A DNA stretch of 64,000 nt from UBA4744 sp963717135 (GTDB lineage Bacteria; Actinomycetota; Acidimicrobiia; Spongiisociales; UBA4744): NCBI GenBank assembly GCA_963717135.1, contig CAVQVN010000009.1, positions 434,001 through 498,000 on the forward strand. The letters are read 5' to 3'. The notes under the pieces were generated by a model. The model made no database searches and was not told the origin of the DNA. It saw only the letters and a program-made list of their open reading frames with translations. Both the position numbers and the translations under genes were made by a program. The stretch's first letter is position 1. Each line of letters starts with the position of its first letter. Of this stretch, positions 42,236 to 51,183 are shown in pieces.

Positions 42236-42909
42236 GCCTGATCGCTCTCGAGAAGGTCTCCAAGTCCTACCTCGGCCCGCCACGGGTCGATGCACTGATC
42301 GAAGTCGACTTGGAGATGGCAGCCGGCGACTCGGTGGCGGTGATCGGCCCCTCCGGTTCCGGCAAATCGACACTGCTTCACATCATGGGCGCCCTGGACC
42401 GACCCACCGGTGGGTCCGTCCGGATCGGGGATGACGACGTTTCCCGGCTGTCCGACAAGCAATTGTCCGGCGTACGGGCCAACTTGATCGGGTTCGTCTT
42501 CCAGGACTTCTTCTTGTTGTCTGGGACGACCGCCCTGGAGAATGTCGCCCAGGGCCTCCTCTACCGGGGAGTCGGAACCAAAGACCGCCGGGAGCGGGCC
42601 CGGGTGGCGCTCGAAACGGTGGGCCTCCGGGAGCGGATGGATCATCTCCCCACCCAGCTGTCGGGTGGAGAACGTCAACGGGTGGCAATCGCCCGGGCGA
42701 TCGTCGGCCACCCGGCCGTGGTATTTGCCGACGAACCAACCGGCAACCTCGACACGAAGACCGGAGCCGGGATCATAGACGTCTTGCTGCAGCTGAACGC
42801 GGCTGGGACGACGGTCGTGGTGATCACCCACGACCGGGAGGTGGCGGGCCGCTTCGACCGGCTGGTCACCATCCGGGACGGACGCATCGCCGCGGACGGC
42901 CCCGCATGA
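42232..42909 (+). CDS. ABC transporter ATPase, MacB/LolD type
   Basis: A 225-residue ATPase. Walker A GPSGSGKST, Q-loop VFQDFFLLSG, signature LSGGERQR, Walker B VVFADEPTGNLD and switch His in VVITHDRE are all present. Length and the EPTGNLD motif place it in the MacB/LolD/FtsE group that powers mechanotransmission exporters. ATGA overlaps on both sides couple it to the adaptor and the permease. Confidence 0.93.
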   Translation: MSLIALEKVSKSYLGPPRVDALIEVDLEMAAGDSVAVIGPSGSGKSTLLHIMGALDRPTGGSVRIGDDDVSRLSDKQLSGVRANLIGFVFQDFFLLSGTTALENVAQGLLYRGVGTKDRRERARVALETVGLRERMDHLPTQLSGGERQRVAIARAIVGHPAVVFADEPTGNLDTKTGAGIIDVLLQLNAAGTTVVVITHDREVAGRFDRLVTIRDGRIAADGPA

Positions 42910-44090
42910 AGAGCCGGCTGCGCCTCTGGGATATGATCAGTCTGGGCTACCAGGGGATCCTCAACCGGCGAGGGCGTTCGGTCCTGACCGCGGCCGGCAT
43001 CGCCATCGGCATCGCCGCCATCGTGGCGGTGCTGGGGATCTCGGCATCTGGACGGGCCGACCTGTTGGCCGTGCTCGACGATCTCGGGACCAACCTCTTG
43101 CGGGTCACCCAGGGGCAAGGCATCCTCGGACAGTCCACCGGGTTCCCGGACGGCGCGGCCGAAATGGCCGGACGGATCGGTCCGGTCCGTCGCCACACTG
43201 CCACCACCGTTGTGGAGACGTCGGTACGAAGGTCGCCGCTGATCCCCGAACTGCAGACCGGCGGGATCGGAGTCTTCACCACGCGCGAGAACCTGCTCGA
43301 CGTACTCGGCGGCGCCATGAAGGAAGGCCGGTTTCTCGACGGGGCCGCCGACCGGCTTCCCATGGTCGTACTCGGCGACGTCGCTGCCGACCGGTTGGGA
43401 ATCCGGGGCCTCGATCCGCAACCGCAGGTGTACATAGGCGATACGTGGTTCACGGTGGTCGGCATCATCGACGAGTTGCCTCTCCATCCAGACCTGGAAA
43501 GGGGAGCGTTCATCGGCCGGACGATTGCCGCCGACCTCTTCGACGCCCCGGCGGCTCCCAGCGCCATCTACCTGCGGGTCAATCCGGACTCGGTCGACGA
43601 TGTGGTCGAGGTGCTCCCGGCCAGCCTCAACCCGGAGAGCCCCGATCAGGTAGAGATCACCCGACCCTCCGACGCGCTGGCGGCCCGTCAGGCTGCTGAA
43701 GAAGCGCTCACCGGACTGCTGGTCGGACTGGGAGCCGTCGCTCTCCTGGTGGGCGGGGTGGCGATCGCCAACATCATGGTGATGTCCGTGCTGGAACGAC
43801 GGATGGAAATTGGAGTACGCCGGGCGTTGGGCGCTACTCGGGGTCACATCCGGGCTCAGTTTCTCATCGAATCTACTCTCTTGGCCCTCGCCGGTGGCCT
43901 GGTCGGAGTGCTGCTGGGGGCGGGGATCACGGTGGCGTTCGCTATCAACCGCGACCTCACTCTGGCCGTCCCGATCACAGGACTTTTTGGAAGCATCGGC
44001 GCTGCCCTGGCAGTCGGAGGACTGGCCGGTCTGTATCCCGCCATCCGGGCGTCTCGTATTGAACCGGCGGAAGCGGTTCGGACCGGTTGA
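42906..44090 (+). CDS. ABC transporter permease, MacB/FtsX type
   Basis: A 394-residue permease. One membrane helix near the N-terminus (VLTAAGIAIGIAAIVAVLGI) precedes a large extracytoplasmic domain. Three helices lie at the C-terminus, with LLVGGVAIANIMVMSVLERR, GVRRALGATRGHIRAQFL and the end ASRIEPAEAVRTG, the hallmark of MacB-type permeases. It uses ATP hydrolysis by its partner to drive export or lipoprotein-type work in the envelope; the substrate is unknown. Overlaps the ATPase gene by four bases. Confidence 0.92.
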   Translation: MKSRLRLWDMISLGYQGILNRRGRSVLTAAGIAIGIAAIVAVLGISASGRADLLAVLDDLGTNLLRVTQGQGILGQSTGFPDGAAEMAGRIGPVRRHTATTVVETSVRRSPLIPELQTGGIGVFTTRENLLDVLGGAMKEGRFLDGAADRLPMVVLGDVAADRLGIRGLDPQPQVYIGDTWFTVVGIIDELPLHPDLERGAFIGRTIAADLFDAPAAPSAIYLRVNPDSVDDVVEVLPASLNPESPDQVEITRPSDALAARQAAEEALTGLLVGLGAVALLVGGVAIANIMVMSVLERRMEIGVRRALGATRGHIRAQFLIESTLLALAGGLVGVLLGAGITVAFAINRDLTLAVPITGLFGSIGAALAVGGLAGLYPAIRASRIEPAEAVRTG

Positions 44091-44166
44091 GCGCGAACCG
44101 AACCCCGGTGCGCCCTGAGCCGGACTACGACCGATCCGGATCCCTCCCGATGAACCCCCGGGCGGC

Positions 44167-44841
44167 TCATGCGTCCGGCACCTCGTAGTCGGGGTATCGG
44201 GCAAAGTCCCTGACGCGGTCCCGCCACGGCCGCGCATCTCTGCGCCACGCAAAGAACGCCGCCACCGCCTCGGAGCGACTGCGCCACCAGTAGATGAGGT
44301 TGGCCAGCACGGCCAGACCGACCCCCCACCCGTCCCCCTGCCAGATGAACCACGGGATCAGGCCCACCGGCCAGGTTTCGATGCCGAGGTAGGCGCTGCC
44401 GAAGACGAACCCGACAACCGCAAGAGCACCGATGGCAACCAGCGGCGCCCGCCAGTCGATGACCACCAGGGCACCGAGGAGGGGGGAGATGCCGAATCCG
44501 CCCAAGAAACGGTGATAGACGGGATAGGCGTGTCCCAACAGCGAGCCGCCCGCCATCAGGAACATTTCCGGCCCGTCCGGCCACAGCAGCCGGGCGGCCA
44601 GGATCGGCACGAGCGCTTTGAGAATGTCGATGGCAGCGGCCCGCAGACCCCCCGCCCCACCAGCCCGAGCCTGCAGGGCAGCCGGACTGACCCCCCGAAT
44701 GATCACCGTCGCGCCGGTACCGTCGAGGACGACTTTGGTGCGGTTGAGGTCCCGACCGGCCGCCCACACCCGCCCCATGATCCTTGCCCCGGACACGGAC
44801 CCGAACAGGTAACCGACTACGAACGCCAATACTCCGGTCAT
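44167..44841 (-). CDS. second divergent PlsY-like acyltransferase homologue
   Basis: A 224-residue membrane protein related to the one at 39744. It has YLFGSVSGARIMG at the N-terminus, DGTGATVIIRG where PlsY has its glycine-rich motif, and GHAYPVYHRFLGGFGISPLLG in place of GHxFPxxxxFKGGKG. The GGKG lysine is again lost (GGFG). Four to five membrane helices are predicted. The two paralogues flank the MacAB-like operon on the opposite strand. They may have evolved a new substrate; phospholipid synthesis by them is doubtful. Confidence 0.72.
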   Translation of the reverse strand: MTGVLAFVVGYLFGSVSGARIMGRVWAAGRDLNRTKVVLDGTGATVIIRGVSPAALQARAGGAGGLRAAAIDILKALVPILAARLLWPDGPEMFLMAGGSLLGHAYPVYHRFLGGFGISPLLGALVVIDWRAPLVAIGALAVVGFVFGSAYLGIETWPVGLIPWFIWQGDGWGVGLAVLANLIYWWRSRSEAVAAFFAWRRDARPWRDRVRDFARYPDYEVPDA

Positions 44842-44908
44842 CTTTGTCGGGATCGGACGGGGCTCACGACGAGCGCTCGAGAGAATACCGCTGAGATATC
44901 AGGGAACC

Positions 44909-45895
44909 CTAGCCGGAGCGCAACTCGTCGATCAGGGGTTCGATCCATGCTGCACCAATCTGAAGGAGTTCGGGGTGCTCGTTGAGGGTGGACAGATGGA
45001 GGGCCTCGGCCCGACCGTCGATCTTGTCGATCGTGTAACCGATGTCGAGTTGAGTCTCGTGGTTCTCGGTGACGAACCCGATAGGGACGAAGACCAGCGC
45101 TCGGGCTCCCAACTCCATGAGATTGGCAGCCGCCTGGCGAACGTCTGGGGTTGTCCACTTGCCCGGCACAGGGTGGTTCATCCATCCTGGACTGATCAGA
45201 GGGAACCGGCGGATGAGACGCTCTTGCAGCGCGTAGTAGAGTGCCCGGCTCTCCCGTACGCCTGTTTCCATTCCTTTGTTCTCGAGCGGGCAGCCGTGGA
45301 GACAGAGCACGAGGCCGACCTGCGTCGGAACATACCGTTCGAGAAGTGGCGCAACACCCTGATCGATATGGGACACGAGCAGTTTCTGGAAATCGGGACG
45401 CTCCCAAAAGGAGGGCAGGTAGCGGACGCCCTTTACCCAGGCACCATCCAGATGGAGCGCCTTGTTGATCTGCTCCAGGGCCAGGCCCCCGGTAAAAATG
45501 GAATCGACTACCAGCCAGGGATAGACCACGATCCGTTCGAAACCTTGTTCGCGTACCTCCTTCAGCACCTGGTGTGGCATGAATGGCTCAACAAAGTTGA
45601 ATGCCTTGAAAACGCGCACATCATCCCCGTACGACTGCTGGAGATGGTGTTCGATGCCGGCTCGTTGCCGTTCGAAAATGCTGTTGTGAGGTGAGTGGTA
45701 GTGGTTTGCCGCATGCCACTCCTTGCGTTGTTGACGCTCGAGCCGGCGGGAAAGCCACGGAATCGAGAAGTCCGGGAACTTGATCGATTTGGAAACCAGC
45801 AGCCGGAACGACTTCTCGTTGTAATCCGCGAATTCCTCGTAGTCCTCCACCTCGCCGTATCCGCACAGCAGCACGGCCACCTTTTCGCCCAACAT
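44909..45895 (-). CDS. hemH: ferrochelatase family protein
   Basis: A 328-residue protein from ATG 45895, with GAGGGG just upstream. It follows the ferrochelatase fold: VAVLLCGYGEV at the N-terminus, VVYPWLVVDSIFTGG, a catalytic-His candidate in LVLCLHGCPLENKG, and the conserved acid region VFVPIGFVTENHETQLDI. The usual SAHS/SAHG motif is replaced by CLHG, so the pocket may differ. Ferrochelatases insert iron into porphyrins at the end of haem synthesis. No other haem gene lies beside it. Divergent from the phosphotransferase-like gene. Confidence 0.82.
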   Translation of the reverse strand: MLGEKVAVLLCGYGEVEDYEEFADYNEKSFRLLVSKSIKFPDFSIPWLSRRLERQQRKEWHAANHYHSPHNSIFERQRAGIEHHLQQSYGDDVRVFKAFNFVEPFMPHQVLKEVREQGFERIVVYPWLVVDSIFTGGLALEQINKALHLDGAWVKGVRYLPSFWERPDFQKLLVSHIDQGVAPLLERYVPTQVGLVLCLHGCPLENKGMETGVRESRALYYALQERLIRRFPLISPGWMNHPVPGKWTTPDVRQAAANLMELGARALVFVPIGFVTENHETQLDIGYTIDKIDGRAEALHLSTLNEHPELLQIGAAWIEPLIDELRSG

Positions 45896-45971
45896 CCACC
45901 CCTCACTATGGCTACGTATGATGTACGCCACCACCTAGCGTGGCGGATGAGGATAACGGGCGGGGAAGCGA

Positions 45972-48257
45972 ATGAAAACCCATCTCTTAACGGCGGCGTC
46001 GGAAGCCCCGACGGCCATCGGCGGTAAAGCCGCCAGGGTTCACTGGCTGATCCGTCACGGATATCGGGTCCCCGAAACCTGGGTTGTGCCGGCCGGGCAA
46101 GCACCACCGGAACCGCCGGAGGTAGAACAATGGCTCCCCGACCCGGGTCCCTGGGCGGTGCGATCCTCGGCGGCCGTTGAGGACGGCTTCGGGTCTTCCT
46201 ATGCGGGCCAGTTCGCGACCGAGCTCGACGTGTCCGGTCCGGGCGACGTGGCGGAGGCGATTCGCCGGGTGCGCATGTCTGCCGCGAGATCGACGGTCAA
46301 CGCCTATCGACAGCGAACGGGTGACGCCACGCCGATCGCCATGTCGGTAATGGTGCAGCGCATGGTCACCCCCCGCGTCTCCGGCGTGGCTTTCTCTCGC
46401 AATCCCATGACCGGGCTCAATGAGATCGTCATCGAAGCGGTCGCCGGACGGGGGGATGCTCTGGTCGACGAAGGCGTAACACCGCAGCGATGGATAGGAC
46501 GCTGGGGCGGCTGGAGCTTGCAGCCGGAAAACGAGGCCGTGCTTCCCGATGTTGTAGCTCGCACCATCGTCGGCGAGACGGCCCGCGTAGCCGAGCAGTT
46601 CGGGTCACCGGTCGATCTCGAGTGGGTATGGGACGGCACCGACGTGTGGTGGGTACAGCTTCGCCCCATCACCGGCCTGCAGGAGGTGGCCGTCTATTCG
46701 AACCGGATATCCCGTGAAGTGATGCCGGGCATGATCAAACCGCTTGTTTGGTCGGTCAACGTTCCAATCGTCAACCGGGCTTGGATAGACCTCTTCAGCG
46801 AGGCAATCGGCCCGAACGACCTACAGCCCGAGCAACTCGCCAAGGCGTTTGCCTACCGTTCGTACTTCAACATGGGTGCCATCGGCGAGATCTTCGAGAT
46901 GCTCGGCATGCCTCGTGATGCTCTCGAGATGCTGCTCGGGCTACCCTCGGAGACCAAACCGGGCTTCCGGCCGACGGCCGCCACCATCAAGCACCTCCCC
47001 CGCATCATGGGAGTCGCTATCGGCAAAGCGCTCTACGGACGGAGTGTCGAAGGGCACGTGGATGAGCTGCGTAGCCAATTTGCAGCGTTTGAGCGGGAGG
47101 ACTTCAGCATCCTCAGCGACACCGGCCTGCTCGCCCGGATCGATGACCTGACCGAGCTGGCGACCAGGGCGGCCTACCGGAACATTGTGATCCCGCTTCT
47201 CGCCAACGTGTACGTGTCACTCTTTCGGCGGGCCGTCACGAAACGCGGGATCGAGGTTGATGACCTCGACCTCGCGCTGGGTAACCCGTCCAACCCGTAC
47301 AACCCGAACCGGGCTCTCGACCGGCTCGGAACCTGCATCACTGGTCTCGAGGCCGACGCGGTGGAACGGTTTCACCACAATGGCATCGCTGCGCTTCCCA
47401 ACGAGGCCCGGCGCGAATTCCAAGACTTCCTGACGAGATTCGGGCACCTTTCCGATAGCGGCAACGACTTCTCGATCCCGCCCTGGTCCGAACGGCCCGA
47501 GGCCGTCTTGCGCCTGGCGCTCGACCATGCCGAAACCATCGGCAAACATCGAGCCCGCCCGTGGCAGGAAGCCGTCGAACACCTGAACCCCCTCTCGCGC
47601 CGAACTCTGCATATCCTGCAACGGCGGGCCGGCGAGTTCGTCGATCATCGCGAGGCCATCAGCTTTGTCTACACCTACGGCTACGGCCTGTTCCGTCTCC
47701 TCTTCCTGGACCTGGGCAGGCGCCTGGTCGAGCGTGGGCTCGTGGAGCGGGCAGACGACGTGATGTACCTGTATTTCAATGAAGCACGCTCCGTTCTCCT
47801 CGGAGGGGACGGGCCCAATCCCGGCGAGTTGGTGCGAGCCCGCCGCGCCGAAATGGCCGAACTCGCAGATGTGGACATGCCGGAGGTCATCTTCGGCAAC
47901 GATTTCGTGCCGGCTCGGCTCGGTCCCAACCCGGCCGAGCGCCTCGAGGGAGTCGCCACCTCCCGGGGACGCCACCGGGGAACTTTGCGGATCGTCAAAG
48001 GGATCGACGACGCGCCCAAAGTGCAGCCGGGCGACGTGATTGCGATCCCGTTCAGCGACGTCGGTTGGACACCGCTCTTCGCCCGGGCCGGCGCGGTCAT
48101 AGCCGAGGCCGGAGGCATGCTGTCGCACAGCAGTATCGTCGCCCGTGAGTACCGCATCCCCTGTGTGGTGTCGGTCGCAGGAGCAACTCGAATAACCGAC
48201 GGCGCCACGGTGGTCGTGGACGGCTACACCGGCACCGTCATCGTCGAAGACACCTGA
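45972..48257 (+). CDS. PEP-synthase/rifampin-phosphotransferase-like enzyme (ATP-grasp plus swivelling His domain)
   Basis: A 761-residue protein. The N-terminal 250 residues are the ATP-binding domain of the PEP synthase superfamily, with WAVRSSAAVEDGFGSSYAGQ, MVTPRVSGVAFSRNPMTG and DLEWVWDG. A middle domain of about 390 residues follows. The C-terminal swivelling domain ends with the phosphohistidine motif GGMLSHSSIVAREYRIP (His719). There is no PEP/pyruvate-binding barrel after it, so it cannot be a complete PEP synthase. This order is that of rifampin phosphotransferases, which move the beta-phosphate of ATP to a small molecule. The natural acceptor is unknown. ATG 45972 has a weak ribosome site. 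It ends 7 bases before an inverted-repeat element. Confidence 0.85.
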   Translation: MKTHLLTAASEAPTAIGGKAARVHWLIRHGYRVPETWVVPAGQAPPEPPEVEQWLPDPGPWAVRSSAAVEDGFGSSYAGQFATELDVSGPGDVAEAIRRVRMSAARSTVNAYRQRTGDATPIAMSVMVQRMVTPRVSGVAFSRNPMTGLNEIVIEAVAGRGDALVDEGVTPQRWIGRWGGWSLQPENEAVLPDVVARTIVGETARVAEQFGSPVDLEWVWDGTDVWWVQLRPITGLQEVAVYSNRISREVMPGMIKPLVWSVNVPIVNRAWIDLFSEAIGPNDLQPEQLAKAFAYRSYFNMGAIGEIFEMLGMPRDALEMLLGLPSETKPGFRPTAATIKHLPRIMGVAIGKALYGRSVEGHVDELRSQFAAFEREDFSILSDTGLLARIDDLTELATRAAYRNIVIPLLANVYVSLFRRAVTKRGIEVDDLDLALGNPSNPYNPNRALDRLGTCITGLEADAVERFHHNGIAALPNEARREFQDFLTRFGHLSDSGNDFSIPPWSERPEAVLRLALDHAETIGKHRARPWQEAVEHLNPLSRRTLHILQRRAGEFVDHREAISFVYTYGYGLFRLLFLDLGRRLVERGLVERADDVMYLYFNEARSVLLGGDGPNPGELVRARRAEMAELADVDMPEVIFGNDFVPARLGPNPAERLEGVATSRGRHRGTLRIVKGIDDAPKVQPGDVIAIPFSDVGWTPLFARAGAVIAEAGGMLSHSSIVAREYRIPCVVSVAGATRITDGATVVVDGYTGTVIVEDT

Positions 48258-48263
48258 CTCTCC

Positions 48264-48316
48264 CCCGTTTTGGCGCCGAACTTACACCACGGGCGGGGCA
48301 AGATTGACGCCAAAAC
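48264..48316 (+). repeat. inverted-repeat element, copy 3
   Basis: Left arm CCCGTTTTGGCGCC (one base different from consensus), the same 28-base loop as copy 2, and right arm GACGCCAAAAC. It lies between the converging phosphotransferase-like and acylase genes. Confidence 0.85.
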
Positions 48317-48332
48317 AGATGAAGCCCGCCCC

Positions 48333-50450
48333 TCACGCTCCCGGCCGGTACTCGCGTTCCAGGTTGGCGAGGATGTCGGCTTGGTCGAACCACACGGGTT
48401 TGAGCCGGCGAGCGGCGAACAGTGGTGCCTGATCGGCGTAGTGGACCGATCCCTCGCCGAGAGTGTCGGTTCCGAATTGGTGGATGCTCTGCGACGTGAT
48501 CTGGCCGTCGGGATGGAACGTGACCAACAAGACGTAGCTGTCTCCGGCAGTACCTTCGAACCTTCCATCCACGTGGTCTCCGTAGACCGCATGCAGGAGG
48601 TCGGGTCCCCCTCCCAGACCAATATCGAGGTCGCCCCGTACCAGGCGGTTGACCTCCGACCAGGGTGGGTCGATACGACCGAAATGCTCGGTCAAAGTGG
48701 CAACGGCAGCCGCCACGGCGGTGCGTAGCTCATCGTCACCGACCTCTCCCTCCCCGAGCTGGGAGGCATTCAGGTCGGCCCCCTGGTCCAGCAGCTCGGC
48801 AAGAGTGGTGATCACCAGGGCGGTGGCCGGATCGTCCGGGTCGGCTTCCCGATCCCAGCCGGCTACCAGACCGACGGCTTCGGCCAGGTCGGGAGAGTCG
48901 ATCAGATCGGGAAGTCTTCCGGCCAGCTCCGCTACCAACGATTCAGGGTGGTAGGTCATGTCCCATTTGATGGCGGCGAACTCGGCGGGCGTGATGGCCT
49001 GATCGGCGGCCAGTAACTCCCGGGAGCGGAGCGACCGGTTGGTCTCTTGCGACTCGACCCCCATCGCTTCCGGGAAGACGACCGGGTCGAGTCGTTCGAG
49101 GGCAGCAGTGAAAGGAGACGAGTTGCTGTTCTGGATAAAACCCCCCTCCGGGTCGACCACCCAGGGCAGATCATCCAGCGGCACATATCCGCTCCACAAA
49201 GTGTCGCTGGTGTTGCCCGGTACGTAACCGGTCCAGTCGTAGTCCGGGTCGCGGTCGGGGAACAAACCGTGGTAAACGAGCGCGATGGTGCCGTGGGCAT
49301 CGGCGTATCCGAGATTGAACGACGGCAGGCCGTCCTGGGTGGCCAGGGCGGCCTTCCATTCCTCAAAACTGGTTGCCTGGTTCATCCGGTAGAGCTGCTC
49401 CACCAGGCCGGTCTCTCCCATCCCGGCGTAGCGAATGGCATAGGTGCCGTGTGGTTGCCGCACGACCGGCCCATACACCGACCACAGTGCTTCCTGGTTA
49501 AAGGTCCACCGCAACCTCCCTGCCAAGCGAACCTCGATAGGGGCCCGCCGGACCTCGAGAGTCTTCCACTCGTCGTCGAATCGATAACGGTCGGGATCGT
49601 CGGGATCGATCTCCAATTCGTACACGTCGATCAAATCGGGATCATTGACGGTGAGGGACCAGGCCAGGTCACGGTTGTGACCCAAGGCCAGTATTGGCAT
49701 CCCCGGGAAGAGCGGTCCCGTCATGTCCCAACCCGTTTCGCTGGTCACGTGAGCCTCATACCAGGCGACCGGGCCGGTCCAGGGTTGATGGGAGTTGGAA
49801 GCCAGCATCGTCTCGCCGGCGGCACTCCGGAGCGGTGAAACCGCCAGGACGTTGGAGCCGTACCGGACAGCCGGTTGCGCCGCCGCCTGGAGGTCCGGTC
49901 GCTCCTCGGAGAACAGCGAACCGAGGATTCCATCCAAACCGAAGAAGAGGGGCACTTTCTGGGTGAAGGCCGCCACAATGTCCTTTCCTTCCAGGGGGAA
50001 CAATCCGACCAGCGCCTCCGCCGGATGCTCTTGCGCGTAGTGGTTGAGTCCGTCGGTGTATCCGGTACACAAAGCCTTGACATCCGCCGGAAGATCCGAC
50101 CACCCGGCCTCGACTGTCTCGGGGATGCGGAGCAGTTGCACGAAGTAGTCGACCGGAGCAGCGTCCGGACCGTAGACGGTCGCCAGACGGCCGCGGGCCG
50201 CCAGAAAGGTCTGTTGGATGGTCAGGAAATCGTCCTCGGCGTGCGCCCAAGCCAGCCCGTAGGCGACATCGGCATCGGTCTTGCCCCATACGTGGGGGAC
50301 TCCGTAGGTGTCGCGCCGGATGACTGCGTCGTAAGCACCTGCCGGCGGGCCGATGCCCTCGACATGGGGGGACTCGGGCCAGAACATCCACGCCCCCAGC
50401 ACGACCGCCACCACCACCAGACCTAGAAGGATCTTGCGGCCTCTGCTCAT
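48333..50450 (-). CDS. penicillin acylase family N-terminal-nucleophile hydrolase
   Basis: A 705-residue protein. One N-terminal membrane/signal segment (ILLGLVVVAVVLGAWMFW) puts the enzyme outside the cytoplasm. The alpha-chain region has RDTYGVPHVWGKTDADVAYG and AWAHAEDDF. The predicted autocleavage site is RYGSN, with Ser199 becoming the new N-terminus of the beta chain; LASNSHQPWTGP and GHNRDLAWSLTVND follow as in the family. Members deacylate penicillins, aculeacin or acyl-homoserine lactones; the substrate here is open. ATG 50450 uses GGGAGAGGA, which borders repeat copy 4, so the repeat abuts the translation start. Confidence 0.88.
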   Translation of the reverse strand: MSRGRKILLGLVVVAVVLGAWMFWPESPHVEGIGPPAGAYDAVIRRDTYGVPHVWGKTDADVAYGLAWAHAEDDFLTIQQTFLAARGRLATVYGPDAAPVDYFVQLLRIPETVEAGWSDLPADVKALCTGYTDGLNHYAQEHPAEALVGLFPLEGKDIVAAFTQKVPLFFGLDGILGSLFSEERPDLQAAAQPAVRYGSNVLAVSPLRSAAGETMLASNSHQPWTGPVAWYEAHVTSETGWDMTGPLFPGMPILALGHNRDLAWSLTVNDPDLIDVYELEIDPDDPDRYRFDDEWKTLEVRRAPIEVRLAGRLRWTFNQEALWSVYGPVVRQPHGTYAIRYAGMGETGLVEQLYRMNQATSFEEWKAALATQDGLPSFNLGYADAHGTIALVYHGLFPDRDPDYDWTGYVPGNTSDTLWSGYVPLDDLPWVVDPEGGFIQNSNSSPFTAALERLDPVVFPEAMGVESQETNRSLRSRELLAADQAITPAEFAAIKWDMTYHPESLVAELAGRLPDLIDSPDLAEAVGLVAGWDREADPDDPATALVITTLAELLDQGADLNASQLGEGEVGDDELRTAVAAAVATLTEHFGRIDPPWSEVNRLVRGDLDIGLGGGPDLLHAVYGDHVDGRFEGTAGDSYVLLVTFHPDGQITSQSIHQFGTDTLGEGSVHYADQAPLFAARRLKPVWFDQADILANLEREYRPGA

Positions 50451-50459
50451 CGGTCCTCT

Positions 50460-50513
50460 CCCGTTTTGGCGTCGAACTTACGCCGCGGACGGGGCAAGAT
50501 TGACGCCAAAACC
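50460..50513 (+). repeat. inverted-repeat element, copy 4
   Basis: Left arm CCCGTTTTGGCGTC (50460-50473), a loop close to copies 2 and 3 with three substitutions (TACGCCGCGGAC), and right arm GACGCCAAAACC. It lies between two minus-strand genes, immediately upstream of the acylase ribosome binding site. Confidence 0.85.
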
Positions 50514-50523
50514 ACTACTTCCC

Positions 50524-51183
50524 CTACCAGGGATGCTCGCGACCGTCCCAGGTCCAGAATCGGGCGTGGTCGGTGTCGGTGAGGCCGGCCACCAGTCGGC
50601 AGATCCCCGCCACACTCTCTTCAACACTCAAGGGAGCCGAGCTGCCGCCCATGTCGGTGCGCACCCAGCCCGGATGCAGCACGATGGCGATCACGCCCCG
50701 GGATGCCCAGTCGGGGGCCCGCCGGCGGAACTCATCGTTGAGGGCGGCTTTCGAATCTCCGTAATCGCCCAGGCTGCCCGTCTTGCCGCGGCGGGCCCCC
50801 ATCTGCGAGGTGACCAGCACCACCTTGCCGCCGGATGAGATCGCTCCCGCCTCGAGCAATGCCTCGATCGTGTTGATCGGGGCGTCGGCGTTGATGGCCA
50901 TCATCTCGGTGCGGGGGACGCCCCGCCCCACCCCGGCATTGTGGATCACCACGTCGAGGTCCCTCACCGATCGGGTCAACGATGCCAGCTGCGCCTCGTC
51001 ACGCACATCGAAGGGATGGATCTGCAGTTCACCGGACAGATCGCCCAGCCGGCCGGGCCGGTCGGGCGTGCGGGTCGTGGCATGTACCTCCCACCCGTCG
51101 GCCAGGTACCGACGGGCCAGTTCGAGGCCGATTCCCCGGCTGGCGCCGATGATCAGGATCCGTTGAGGATGGTCATGAGTCAT
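50524..51183 (-). CDS. SDR family oxidoreductase
   Basis: A 219-residue short-chain dehydrogenase. Cofactor motif ILIIGASRGIGLELARRYL, acidic DVRDE, VIHNAGVG, catalytic Ser in VTSQMGARRG and DYGDSKAAL with Tyr and Lys (YxxxK). The C-terminal LHPGWVRTDMGG is typical of C-factor-like SDRs. ATG 51183 overlaps the stop of the LtrA gene (ATGA), fixing the start. Substrate unknown. Confidence 0.87.
   Translation of the reverse strand: MTHDHPQRILIIGASRGIGLELARRYLADGWEVHATTRTPDRPGRLGDLSGELQIHPFDVRDEAQLASLTRSVRDLDVVIHNAGVGRGVPRTEMMAINADAPINTIEALLEAGAISSGGKVVLVTSQMGARRGKTGSLGDYGDSKAALNDEFRRRAPDWASRGVIAIVLHPGWVRTDMGGSSAPLSVEESVAGICRLVAGLTDTDHARFWTWDGREHPW

Noticed and set aside
42675..44252. 525-codon minus-strand frame over the ABC permease
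   Set aside because: The plus strand carries a clear MacB-type permease with overlaps to its operon partners; the antisense product has no recognisable features.
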